Shown: in pieces, positions 1 through 7,635 of the stretch
Numbering within the stretch: position 1 is the stretch's first letter
Layout of the letters: each line of letters begins with the position of its first letter
Source: JARYMI01 sp037444845
GTDB lineage: Bacteria > Acidobacteriota > Aminicenantia > Aminicenantales > UBA8522
Assembly (NCBI GenBank): GCA_037444845.1
Contig: JBBILQ010000015.1
Coordinates: 1-46,338, forward strand
Direction of reading: 5' to 3'
DNA length: 46,338 nucleotides
Translations under genes and position numbers: made by a program
Notes under the pieces: model-generated
What the model saw: the letters and a program-made list of their open reading frames with translations, nothing else
The model's database searches: none
Told to the model about the DNA's origin: nothing

Positions 1-811
1 CTAACATCATCTGGACCGACCGGAGGTCGGCTCCTCTCTCTAAAAGATGGGTGGCAAAGGAGTGACGGAGGATGTGAGGGCTGATCCCGGCGGACAGGCC
101 GGCCAGGCGGGCATATTCCCGGAGAAGCTTCCACACGCCCTGGCGAGTGAACGGATTGCCAAGGCGGGTCAGGAAGAGCGCTGCCTGGTTTTCTTTGTCA
201 AGCTGAGGCCTGACTCTGGACAAATACGCGCGGGTTGCCGAAGCCGCGGACTTGCCCAAGGGGACGACTCTTTCTTTGCCGCCCTTCCCGCGGCAGACAA
301 GAAAGCCGTCTTCCAAGTTGAGGTCAGCCGGCCTGAGCAGGATGAGCTCTGAAACGCGCAACCCGGCAGCATAAAGGACTTCGAGCATCGCCCTGTCGCG
401 GAGTCCGTGGGGATCGCTTGTATCCGGCTGGCTAAGAAGGTTCTCCACCTCGGCCACGGTCAGGAATCTGGGCAACGCAAGCCACCTTCTTGGCGAGGCT
501 AAATTTGCCGTCGGGTCTTTTTTAATCAGCCCGTCGAGGAGAAGAAATTTGTGGAACGATTTCAGGGAGGAAATCAGCCTGGCCAGAGACCGCGCCTGGA
601 GCCCGGCTCGGCTTTGCTCATGGATAAAGCGTGCGAGCGTCTCCTCTCCTGCTCTGGTCCAGTCGATTTTTTCTTTTTTCAGGAAGAGAAGAAATTTCTT
701 CAGATCCCGGCCGTAGGACAGGATTGTGTTGGCGGCAAGCGCTTTTTCCACAGATAAGAAATCGAGGAAGAGCCGCAGGGCTTCCTCGACCGATGAGAAA
801 GGGTTCTTCAT
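1..811 (-). CDS. xerD: Site-specific tyrosine recombinase XerD/XerC, 3' end cut by window edge
   Basis: Reading the minus strand from the ATG at 811 gives 270 residues that run off the window. Tyrosine recombinases of the Xer type resolve chromosome dimers at dif together with FtsK. Residues 1-90 form the helical SAM-like core-binding domain. The catalytic domain shows the first Arg (R152, in AGLRVSEL), basic residues near K176-K179, and the HxLRH box (H246, R249). The second His/Trp and the nucleophilic Tyr should lie in the roughly 25-30 residues beyond base 1. The start overlaps the stop of the upstream hydrolase gene as ATGA, so the two are probably translated together. Assignment to the Xer family is firm. 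XerD versus XerC cannot be settled from the fragment. Confidence 0.9.
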   Translation of the reverse strand, partial: MKNPFSSVEEALRLFLDFLSVEKALAANTILSYGRDLKKFLLFLKKEKIDWTRAGEETLARFIHEQSRAGLQARSLARLISSLKSFHKFLLLDGLIKKDPTANLASPRRWLALPRFLTVAEVENLLSQPDTSDPHGLRDRAMLEVLYAAGLRVSELILLRPADLNLEDGFLVCRGKGGKERVVPLGKSAASATRAYLSRVRPQLDKENQAALFLTRLGNPFTRQGVWKLLREYARLAGLSAGISPHILRHSFATHLLERGADLRSVQMML

Positions 812-1452
812 CCCAGGAAAGGGTTCGATTCTTTTTCCTCTCCGACAGTGGTCCAGGGGCCATGTCCCGGGAGGACGATGGTTTCGGGAGGAAGCGTGAG
901 AATTTTGCTCTTTATGGATTCCTCGAGGTCCCGAGCCGAACCGCCTGGCAAGTCGGTGCGGCCGACTCCGCCGCAGAAGAGCGTATCGCCCGAAAAGAGG
1001 ATGCCGTCACCGAGGAAGCTGACGCTGCCGGGGCTGTGTCCGGGCGTGTGGATGACGCGCAAGCTCGACCTGCCGATGGCGATGGTCTCGCCATCCTGTA
1101 GAAAACGGTCTGCGGGCGGCGATTCTCTGGCCCCGAGGAAAAAGCTCAGCTCAAACTGCTGGATTTTCTCCAGCAGAGAGCTATCCAGAGTATGGATATA
1201 AAGGGGAATTCTGAATTTCTCCTTGACATCCTTGTTGGCGCCGACGTGGTCGATGTGTCCATGGGTGTTCAGGATGAAGATCGGCTTGAGGCCGAATTCC
1301 ATGATGACAGGAAAAATCCGGGGAGCTTCGGCTCCCGGGTCGATGACCGCGCACTCCAGCGTTTCCTTGCAGGAAACGAGGTAACAGTTGGTGTCTAAAG
1401 GCCCGACCACGACCAGCTTGTAGTCCATCGGTTCTGTCTTGCTGCTTATCAT
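808..1452 (-). CDS. MBL-fold metallohydrolase, glyoxalase II / YcbL type
   Basis: About 214 residues. The metallo-beta-lactamase signature THGHIDH is at residues 63-69 (ligands H64, H66, D68, H69). Later ligands sit in HTPGHSPG, SGDTLF and LPGHGP. This order and the short length fit the single-domain hydroxyacylglutathione-hydrolase-like group (YcbL), which binds two metal ions and hydrolyses thioesters or related substrates; the substrate here is unknown. The ATG at 1452 is preferred because an AAGGATGG Shine-Dalgarno-like stretch lies about 10 bases upstream. An ATG at 1428 is the alternative. The longer frame to 1557 would run through the divergent promoter and is rejected. It overlaps xerD by 4 bases. 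Confidence 0.85.
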   Translation of the reverse strand: MISSKTEPMDYKLVVVGPLDTNCYLVSCKETLECAVIDPGAEAPRIFPVIMEFGLKPIFILNTHGHIDHVGANKDVKEKFRIPLYIHTLDSSLLEKIQQFELSFFLGARESPPADRFLQDGETIAIGRSSLRVIHTPGHSPGSVSFLGDGILFSGDTLFCGGVGRTDLPGGSARDLEESIKSKILTLPPETIVLPGHGPWTTVGEEKESNPFLG

Positions 1453-1509
1453 AAACTCAACACCATCCTTAGTCAAGAACATCGGGGACGGCGGCAAAAT
1501 CGCTGTTTC

Positions 1510-1538
1510 TTGTGTTTTGGGGCGAGAGCCACTATAAT
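1510..1538 (+). promoter_or_regulatory. Promoter for methyltransferase gene, leaderless type
   Basis: A perfect -10 box TATAAT at 1533-1538 follows TTGTGT at 1510-1515 with a 17-base spacer. Only 7 bases separate the -10 box from the ATG at 1546. Transcription should therefore start at or next to the start codon, giving a leaderless message. No Shine-Dalgarno sequence is visible. Confidence 0.6.
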
Positions 1539-1545
1539 CCACCCG

Positions 1546-2340
1546 ATGAGCGACCAACCCTGGCAGGTCCGGCTGGCCGCAAAGTCCATCAAGAAAAAAG
1601 ATAAGCTGAAGCTCCTCGAGATGAGCCTTCCCTTCCTTCCTTCAAGAGTTGCGCTCGACCTCGGTTGCGGCCAGGGCACTCTGAGTTATTTTGTCCGTCA
1701 AAAGGGAGGTTTCTGGGTCAGCGCCGACGAAGACATGGCCAACCTCAAAGAAGCTCAGGGGCTTCTGGGCTCGGGCGTCGTCCAGCTCACCGGCGACCGT
1801 CTTCCCTTCAAAGATCGGGCTTTCGACCTGGCCCTCTGCCTTGATTACCTCGAGCACGTTGAGGCCGATGACAGAGCGCTCGAGGAGATCGCCCGGGTCC
1901 TCAAGAAAGGAGGCGAACTCATCCTGGTTACGCCCCACACGGGGAAATTTTTCCTTCTTCACAGACTGCGCTCGGCTCTCGGGCTCAACCTGGAAGATTT
2001 TGGACATAAGAGAGAGGGCTACGCAGCCCGAGACCTCGAAGACAAGCTGGGGCGAGCCGGGCTCAGAACCGCAAAAAAAGTGACGTACTCCCGCTTTTTC
2101 TCTGAATTTATGGAGCTCATCCTCAACGCCATCTACATGAAAGTGCTCTCCAGAAAGCCTGTCGAGAAAAGGCGGGACGGGCATATCCGACCTTCCTCCG
2201 GCGAAGAGTTCAAAGCCCAGCAGAAAACTTTTGCTCTGTACTCCCTCGTCTATCCGCTTGTCTGGCTATTCTCCCGGCTGGATAAGCTTCTCTTTTTCCT
2301 CTCCGGCTACAGCCTGATGATGTGGGCACGCAAACCCTGA
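1546..2340 (+). CDS. Class I SAM-dependent methyltransferase
   Basis: 264 residues. The SAM-binding motif I is DLGCGQG at residues 38-44. An acidic residue follows the second strand (SADEDM), and the motif IV-like region reads FDLALCLDYLEHV. Together these give the Methyltransf_11 / UbiE-like fold. The C-terminal 50 residues contain hydrophobic stretches (YSLVYPLVWLF, LLFFLSGYSLMMW) that could associate with membrane. The substrate is unknown. It starts a plus-strand cluster with the JAMM-like and AMMECR1 genes. The ATG at 1546 is chosen because the promoter -10 box lies inside the longer frame that begins at 1510. Confidence 0.8.
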   Translation: MSDQPWQVRLAAKSIKKKDKLKLLEMSLPFLPSRVALDLGCGQGTLSYFVRQKGGFWVSADEDMANLKEAQGLLGSGVVQLTGDRLPFKDRAFDLALCLDYLEHVEADDRALEEIARVLKKGGELILVTPHTGKFFLLHRLRSALGLNLEDFGHKREGYAARDLEDKLGRAGLRTAKKVTYSRFFSEFMELILNAIYMKVLSRKPVEKRRDGHIRPSSGEEFKAQQKTFALYSLVYPLVWLFSRLDKLLFFLSGYSLMMWARKP

Positions 2341-2371
2341 ATTCTGGCTTACGCCTAAATTTCAGTTCTGG

Positions 2372-2377
2372 TATAAT
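2372..2377 (+). promoter_or_regulatory. -10 box in front of the JAMM-like gene
   Basis: TATAAT lies 7 bases before the in-frame GTG at 2385 and just after the methyltransferase stop codon. No convincing -35 box is seen. If active it would give a leaderless transcript for the JAMM-like/AMMECR1 pair. Confidence 0.4.
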
Positions 2378-2384
2378 TAATAGA

Positions 2385-2783
2385 GTGGATGCCTATCTTT
2401 CTGATGAAGCGCTCCTTGACCTTGAGGGACAGGCTCTTGACCCGTTGTCAAAGAAAACCGCCGGCCTTCTTCTCGGGCACAAAAGAGGCCCGCGCTTTTT
2501 TGTTGAAAAAACTTTTCCCTGCCGGCCAGGCTTCTTTTCAACGCTCAAGAATTACAGAGCTCTTGACAATCATTTCAGCGGAAGGGTCATCGGTTTTTAT
2601 TCCTTTGATCCAAACTCTCAAAAGAGGCGTCAGCTTTTCCGGCCTTTTGCCTGCGGAAAACTCTACCTCGAAATCCGGCCCGGACGGAAAAAGCTGGCCA
2701 TGAAACCTTCTGTCATCGATTATAAGAACTCGTTTTTTTTCCGGCCTCTCCCGCTTCTTCTCCCGCGGCAGGAAAGGACATGA
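2385..2783 (+). CDS. Small protein resembling a degenerate JAB/MPN (JAMM) domain
   Basis: 132 residues from the GTG at 2385; a longer frame starts at 2322 inside the methyltransferase gene. Not recognised with certainty. The order of elements recalls a JAB/MPN domain: a helix rich in Asp/Leu, then TAGLLLGHKRG, a strand FVEKTFPC, and GRVIGFYSFDP. The last aligns by eye with the GWYHSHP metal-binding loop of JAMM proteases, but the two metal-binding histidines are replaced. If this is the family, it would be a non-catalytic MPN-minus type. The stop codon overlaps the AMMECR1 start as ATGA, so the two are probably translationally coupled. Confidence 0.45.
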   Translation: MDAYLSDEALLDLEGQALDPLSKKTAGLLLGHKRGPRFFVEKTFPCRPGFFSTLKNYRALDNHFSGRVIGFYSFDPNSQKRRQLFRPFACGKLYLEIRPGRKKLAMKPSVIDYKNSFFFRPLPLLLPRQERT

Positions 2784-3328
2784 GCGACATCCTGGACGAA
2801 GACGAACAGCAGTTTCTCCTCAGCCTGGCCCGCCAGACGATCGAACACTACTTGAAAACAGGAGAGCCGCCGACCGTCGAGACTGTGGAAAACAAAAAGC
2901 TGCAGGAGAAGCGGGGGGCCTTTGTCACTCTCAAAGTCGGGGGGGAGCTCCGCGGCTGCATCGGCTACCCCCTGCCTATCAAGCCCCTCCATGAGACGAT
3001 CATCGATATGGCTATAGCCGCTTCGACTCGGGACTATCGCTTTGCTCCGCTCACTCCCGATGAGCTTCCCAGGACCAGGATTGAAATCTCAGTGCTCAGT
3101 CTTCCCCGGCCGGTCAACAATATGTCCGACATCGAAGTCGGAAAACATGGGATCATTGTTTCCAAGGGATTCCACAAAGGCCTTCTTCTTCCTCAAGTTC
3201 CTCTTGAGTACGGTTGGGACCGGGAGACCTTCCTCAGCCACGGCTGTTTGAAGGCCGGTCTTGACGAAGACGAATGGAAGAGCGGAGTGCAGGTCGAAAT
3301 CTTCTCCGCCCAGGTTTTTTCGGAGTGA
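2780..3328 (+). CDS. AMMECR1-domain protein
   Basis: 182 residues, the usual length for the family. The hallmark LRGCIGY is at residues 57-63, followed by the conserved ASTRDYRFAPLTPDEL and IEISVLS segments. The C-terminal half (GIIVSKG, LLLPQVPLEYGW, FLSHGCLKAG) also matches the family pattern. AMMECR1 proteins are widespread in archaea, bacteria and eukaryotes. Their biochemical role is not settled, though they often sit beside MEMO1-type or radical-SAM genes; neither is adjacent here. The last 64 coding bases are duplicated almost exactly at 6708-6771 (see the direct repeat). Confidence 0.9.
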   Translation: MSDILDEDEQQFLLSLARQTIEHYLKTGEPPTVETVENKKLQEKRGAFVTLKVGGELRGCIGYPLPIKPLHETIIDMAIAASTRDYRFAPLTPDELPRTRIEISVLSLPRPVNNMSDIEVGKHGIIVSKGFHKGLLLPQVPLEYGWDRETFLSHGCLKAGLDEDEWKSGVQVEIFSAQVFSE

Positions 3329-3334
3329 AACCCG
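3265..3334 (+). repeat. 70-bp direct repeat, copy A (end of AMMECR1 gene)
   Basis: Bases 3265-3334 match 6708-6777 with one mismatch (69/70). This copy is the native one: it encodes the last residues of the AMMECR1 protein, its stop codon and 6 bases beyond. The two copies bracket the HEAT + HD-GYP gene pair. Confidence 0.95.
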
Positions 3335-3386
3335 ATGCTCGTTCGGTCGTCGCGAAAGCAAACCAATTCCACTCCCCCGGAACTTC

Positions 3387-4823
3387 TCACCCCGCCCGAG
3401 CCAAGAAATAATCGGCCACGCGGATTCCGCACTTCTCGGCGTTCAAGCACCTGACGATCGTTCGCCTGAATTTCCCTGTCTCTGCATCGATGTCAGAGAG
3501 GTCAACGATTCCCCCATCAACCATGCGTCCGCCGGAATCGGCGATGATCTTAACCTTCGGCCTCAATTGAAAGGCGGCATGAGGATTTGCTTCGAAGACA
3601 ATGCCTATCTCTCCGCTGTCGAGGACAACAAGAGACCCGATCGGGTACGCACCGATCATGCTGGCGAAAGCCCGAAGAAAAGTCGGGTTGAACTCATCCC
3701 CGCTTTTCTCCCTCATATCATTCAGCGCCTCCTCCCGAGTGAGCGCCTGAGGCCGGTAAACGCGCGGGGTGGTGATGGCATCAAAGTAATCGACGATTTT
3801 CACAATCTTGCTGAAAATGTTGGACGTCCTTTTCCTGAGATACCGGGGATACCCACTCATATCAGCCTTGAGATGGTGCTCCAGGGCGACCTGCACAGCT
3901 CGCAGCGGCAGGCGTCGAGCGCTTTTGAGCTCGATCAGCTTTTCCGCTCCGTGCTGAACATGCCTTTCAACAACGCCGCGTTCTTCGCCGGTCAGCTGGG
4001 AGGGCTTATCTAAGATCTCTTTGGGGACATCGAGCTTACCCAGGTCGTGGAGAAAAGCGCTTATGCCCAGATCCGCAAGCTCTTCTCTGGTCAATCCCAG
4101 ACGGCGGCCAAGGGCGATGGCCAGGATGCAGACATTGATGGAATGATTCAGGGTGTAATCATCATGGTTCTTGATATTGGTCAGCCCGTAAACGAACGAT
4201 TCGTCATCCAGAATATGGTTGAAGATCGACTGCATCCAGCGCTTCATCAGGTTAAAGTTCACAGATGCCCCCTGTTTTTGTTTCTCAAACGCTTCTTTCA
4301 ACAGATAGATGCCGGCGAAGTACATTCGCACAGCACTCGTCTCCCGGCTCACATTCAGCTCAACGGGGGCTATCTTCTCAACAAGGATATGCTCGATGTG
4401 TTCCCGATCGACGTCCTCGATGATCTGGTCGCAAGCGCCCTTTGAAGGGAAGTTTTTTCTGAGCAGAATGCGAATGAAGCGATGAAGTTCGTCCTCTTGC
4501 ATCTCGGGGGAGAAGGAGATTGCGGCTATTTCTTTGGCCTGAAAGTCCGTGCAGAGCGATTTAAAAATGTGGTAGTTAGAATAGTCAAATTTAACGCGGA
4601 CGCCGTTCACCAAAATGGCATTCTGTCGCACGCGGAGGACGATTTCCCCTTCCGTTTCCAGAGCCCCCTTAAGGGCGGAATAGAGCTTCTTGAATTGATC
4701 CTGGACGATCTGATTGCCAAAATCGTAGACTTTGCCAATCTTGAGAACAGCATAGGTGCGAAGGAGCATATGGATGAGCTCTTTCTGAGCCAGTCCAGTT
4801 TTTTCCTGTTTCTTCTGTTCCAA
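3387..4823 (-). CDS. HD-GYP domain protein with N-terminal accessory domain (module 1)
   Basis: About 478 residues from the TTG at 4823. That TTG lies 5 bases beyond the HEAT-gene stop codon and has an AAGGG stretch 8 bases upstream. The ATG at 4889 would overlap the HEAT gene by 60 bases with atypical sequence; ATG 4769 is another option. Residues 15-115 form an N-terminal domain shared by eye with three other proteins in this window. An HD-GYP domain follows: H227, HD at 259-260, HxxH near 288-291, HH at 316-317, SGYP at 323-326, then DYFDAITTPRVY. HD-GYP proteins hydrolyse cyclic di-GMP. The canonical HHE is HHL here, so activity is likely but not certain. The C-terminal 60 residues form an extra beta-rich tail. 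Confidence 0.8.
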   Translation of the reverse strand: MEQKKQEKTGLAQKELIHMLLRTYAVLKIGKVYDFGNQIVQDQFKKLYSALKGALETEGEIVLRVRQNAILVNGVRVKFDYSNYHIFKSLCTDFQAKEIAAISFSPEMQEDELHRFIRILLRKNFPSKGACDQIIEDVDREHIEHILVEKIAPVELNVSRETSAVRMYFAGIYLLKEAFEKQKQGASVNFNLMKRWMQSIFNHILDDESFVYGLTNIKNHDDYTLNHSINVCILAIALGRRLGLTREELADLGISAFLHDLGKLDVPKEILDKPSQLTGEERGVVERHVQHGAEKLIELKSARRLPLRAVQVALEHHLKADMSGYPRYLRKRTSNIFSKIVKIVDYFDAITTPRVYRPQALTREEALNDMREKSGDEFNPTFLRAFASMIGAYPIGSLVVLDSGEIGIVFEANPHAAFQLRPKVKIIADSGGRMVDGGIVDLSDIDAETGKFRRTIVRCLNAEKCGIRVADYFLARAG

Positions 4824-4828
4824 TTCTG

Positions 4829-6601
4829 TTACCCTTGATCGCCTGGGTCGAACCCCCTTGGGCCGGACGTTTCCAGCGCTCTGCGGCAAGCCTCGCTGAC
4901 CCTTCTGTTGGAGCTTTTCAATCCTTGCTTCAAGATATCAAGCGCTTCCGCGTTTCGGGCGCGACTCAAAGCTTCGACAGCGCACAGCCTGGTCTGCAGC
5001 CGTCTTTCTCTGGTGAAAAGCCCAGACTTCTCCATGGCCCGGCGCACCGCCCCGAGAGCCTCTGGGTCTCGGCTCCGGGCCAAGGAGCTGAGGATGGCTA
5101 TTCTGCGTTTTGGCCCGAACAGGAGAAATTGCCGAGACTGGGTGATCTTGATTATGCGTTTAAGAACCTCCTCTTTCCCAGGCCAACGAAGCTGTTCAGC
5201 GGCTGCCGTTCCGACGTCGTCGTTTTCATCCTGAACAAAGGCAAGAAGAATCCTCTGCGAGAGGGGTTCGCAAGAAGAGCCGAGAGTTCCGACCGCGGCC
5301 AGCTTGACCTCCTCGTTTGTGTACGTGCTCAGGGCGGCCAGGCACGTCAAAGCCCTTTGACCCGGATGCCGTCCGAGCAGGGCAATGATTTCCCTGGTGA
5401 TCACCGGCTTTCCATCCCGGAGCTGGTGGGCGAGGATATCGACATTTTCCTGGCTGATTTCCTCGAGGTAGTCGACAGCCGCGCGACGCGTCCCGGCTTC
5501 CTGGGTTTCATCCAGAAGTTCTGTTGCCAGGGAGACAGACTGGCTTCCCAGAAACCCGAAATAATCCAATAGGGCAGAAAGGGAATCGAAGCTTTTGCGG
5601 CCGATCGATTCACGGACCAGGTCGATGCTTCGTCCTCCCCTGATTTCCTCCAAGAACTTATCAACCTCCGCCGCCTTCCCAGGATTCTCCCCAGAAAAAA
5701 GATGGCGCAGCTCATGGACCTGTCTCAACAAATGGACGGCGTGGGAGAACTTGCCCTCCTGGATGAGCTCACGATGATGACGCTCGAGAAACTTGAGAAT
5801 CGAGACGATACGCTCAGGCTTTTCCTCAAGCGACAGGAGCTCGAAGATCATATCGTGGAATTCAATTTCCGGGGGAGATTGCCGGGCCTTCGTCAGCATG
5901 AAATCAATCATCTCTTTTTCCTCATTTTCAAGCGTCGTCATAAGCTCGGCATAATCTTTTCCCTCTTCCTGTTCCACGAGCCCAAGCGACATTCTCTTAG
6001 CCTGGATATCCTTCAGGTCGTCAGGCGAGAGTTCGATCTGACCACTGAAGAGCCTATGCCTATCGACGAAGAAATCAAAAGGCTGCCTGGTGAAGATATC
6101 GATTTTAGCCAGCAGGTGTTCATCCGGCGCGTAGACTCGGATGCTCGAAAAATCCTTCTCCCAAATGGAAATAACGACATCACTTTCCTCCAGTGGCAAG
6201 AGGGATGTTTCGCGGATGACATCGAGAAGCTCGCGGAGCTCGTGTTTGTCGATCCCCTTGAGGATGGCGAGTTTTTGCATGCCGTCTTTATGGAAAAGGT
6301 AAGGCAGGCTCTTGGACAGGTGTTCCTCCTTCAGGACAACCTCCCCGCCCATGAGGAAAGCGTTTTCTTGAACATCCACTTCAAGCTCCTCGCGGCCCAC
6401 AAAATAATCCCTCAATTTCGCATAAAGCTCATCGACGAATTTGACAGCAGTAGAATGATGGGCAGGAAAAAGCTTGAGGGAGGTCACGGCGTGGCTGAAG
6501 AGGTGATAAATCTCTTTGGCGATTTTGATCCCGGCTTTATCCGGTGTCTCGCCTGAGTCCCCTGAATCAGCCACCTGAACGCGGTCTTCCTCTTCTGACA
6601 T
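4829..6601 (-). CDS. HEAT-repeat protein with the shared N-terminal domain (module 1)
   Basis: 590 residues from the ATG at 6601, which has a strong GGAAGGGAG Shine-Dalgarno sequence; the earlier ATG at 6622 lacks one. Residues 25-135 hold the N-terminal domain also found in the HD partner (pattern: LKLFPxHH...LYxxL...LxVxVxENAxLxxG...LFxxGI). The middle is helical and charged. The C-terminal third is a series of HEAT-like helical pairs (for example REIIALLGRHPGQRALTCL, VKLAAVGTLG, RLCAVEALSRARNAEALDIL), a protein-binding scaffold. No catalytic motif is seen. It lies directly upstream of the HD-GYP gene. I infer that it recruits or regulates that enzyme. Confidence 0.75.
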   Translation of the reverse strand: MSEEEDRVQVADSGDSGETPDKAGIKIAKEIYHLFSHAVTSLKLFPAHHSTAVKFVDELYAKLRDYFVGREELEVDVQENAFLMGGEVVLKEEHLSKSLPYLFHKDGMQKLAILKGIDKHELRELLDVIRETSLLPLEESDVVISIWEKDFSSIRVYAPDEHLLAKIDIFTRQPFDFFVDRHRLFSGQIELSPDDLKDIQAKRMSLGLVEQEEGKDYAELMTTLENEEKEMIDFMLTKARQSPPEIEFHDMIFELLSLEEKPERIVSILKFLERHHRELIQEGKFSHAVHLLRQVHELRHLFSGENPGKAAEVDKFLEEIRGGRSIDLVRESIGRKSFDSLSALLDYFGFLGSQSVSLATELLDETQEAGTRRAAVDYLEEISQENVDILAHQLRDGKPVITREIIALLGRHPGQRALTCLAALSTYTNEEVKLAAVGTLGSSCEPLSQRILLAFVQDENDDVGTAAAEQLRWPGKEEVLKRIIKITQSRQFLLFGPKRRIAILSSLARSRDPEALGAVRRAMEKSGLFTRERRLQTRLCAVEALSRARNAEALDILKQGLKSSNRRVSEACRRALETSGPRGFDPGDQG

Positions 6602-6707
6602 GCGGCTCCCTTCCGCAGGCAAAAAACTCTAACCCAGGAAGGGCAGAAAGTCAAGTTCAAATTGTCCGGGGACCGGCACGTCCTCCACAAGAAGAGAAAT
6701 ATCTCTG

Positions 6708-6771
6708 CGAAGACGAATGGAAGAGCGGAGTGCAGGTCGAAATCTTCTCCGCCCGGGTTTTTTCGGAGTGA
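6708..6771 (+). pseudogene. Remnant of the AMMECR1 gene 3' end
   Basis: The reading frame (residues EDEWKSGVQVEIFSA and on, ending FSE and stop) is identical to the AMMECR1 C-terminus apart from one Gln-to-Arg change. It has no start and no upstream homology, so it is a duplicated fragment and not a functional gene. It marks the far border of the 3.4-kb HEAT/HD-GYP block. Confidence 0.85.
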
Positions 6772-6777
6772 AACCCG
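6708..6777 (+). repeat. 70-bp direct repeat, copy B
   Basis: Second copy of 3265-3334 with one substitution (CCCAGG to CCCGGG). It lies between the HEAT gene start and the end of the next TPR gene, in the same orientation as copy A. Confidence 0.95.
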
Positions 6778-6784
6778 GGACGAC

Positions 6785-7579
6785 CTACTTCGTCTTTTTT
6801 TTCAACGCCTCAAGCTCCGCCTGAGCCTCTTTTTTATAATCTTCGCACTTTGATGAGGTCACCGGCAGTTCCAGGACCTTCTCGAATTCCTGCATGGCCA
6901 GGTCGCGCTTTTTCAGGGCAAGGTAGGTCCGGCCGAGCTCGAGATGATGGTTCGTGTACTCAGGCCGCAGGTCCACGGCCTTCTTGAGAGCCTGTTCGCT
7001 CTCCTCGAATGACCCTTTCGGAATGCTGCCGTAGATGAGGCCGCCGAAAAAGCGCTGGGCCCCGCCGATCTCGGCCATCCGCCGATGCCAGCGTCCAAGG
7101 GCGTGATAGGCAAAATCGTTGGCGTTATCCAGCTCGATCGCCTTTTCGATCTCGGCCTTTATGGCCTTGGACATGTCGATCTGTTCTTTTTTCCCCAAGG
7201 TGAGCGCGTACTTTCCCATGGCTGCGGAAAGGAAAAAGTGGCCCCACGTGTCGTTGGCGTTGGCTTTGACCGCCTTCCTGCCGTACGCCTCGGCCTCTTT
7301 ATACAGCTTTCTCTGTTTTTCTTGCCAGCCCGGCTCAACCTGGCTGATCCGGTCGGCCACATCGACGCACGACCGGGTCAGCTTCCAGAGAGCCTCGTAG
7401 TTAGCGGGGTCGGCTTCCACAGCGAGCCTGTAAGCCTCCAGAGCTCTCGCGTCATCAAACTGGGCATAATGCTCGTCGCCCTGGCGGATGTAATCTTCCA
7501 CAGTCTGAGCGTAGAGAAAAACGGCTGCGACGACAAACGACGCCCAAATGACGGCTTTGAAGATCGATGACTTTTTCAA
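6785..7579 (-). CDS. Exported TPR-repeat protein
   Basis: 264 residues starting with TTG at 7579, supported by AAGGAGGG five bases upstream; no ATG is available before the signal sequence. The N-terminus (MKKSSIFKAV then a hydrophobic run to LYAQ) is a signal peptide or anchor. At least three TPR-like helical pairs follow (residues 27-60, 105-160, 190-250), including YEALWKLTRS, YHALGRWHRRMAE and HHLELGRTYLALKKRDLAMQEFEKVL. The arrangement recalls the RMD1/FAM82-like TPR group. It is probably a periplasmic or membrane-anchored scaffold; the partner is unknown. The C-terminus ends in a lysine-rich helix. Confidence 0.75.
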   Translation of the reverse strand: MKKSSIFKAVIWASFVVAAVFLYAQTVEDYIRQGDEHYAQFDDARALEAYRLAVEADPANYEALWKLTRSCVDVADRISQVEPGWQEKQRKLYKEAEAYGRKAVKANANDTWGHFFLSAAMGKYALTLGKKEQIDMSKAIKAEIEKAIELDNANDFAYHALGRWHRRMAEIGGAQRFFGGLIYGSIPKGSFEESEQALKKAVDLRPEYTNHHLELGRTYLALKKRDLAMQEFEKVLELPVTSSKCEDYKKEAQAELEALKKKTK

Positions 7580-7635
7580 CTTGCCCTCCTTATCAAAGTA
7601 GGTCAGTGCTTTGCCTGCATATATACCATAAACCG

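Noticed and set aside
3261..4013. Plus-strand open frame of 250 codons opposite the module-1 HD-GYP gene
   Set aside because: Antisense shadow; the minus-strand HD-GYP motifs are clear.
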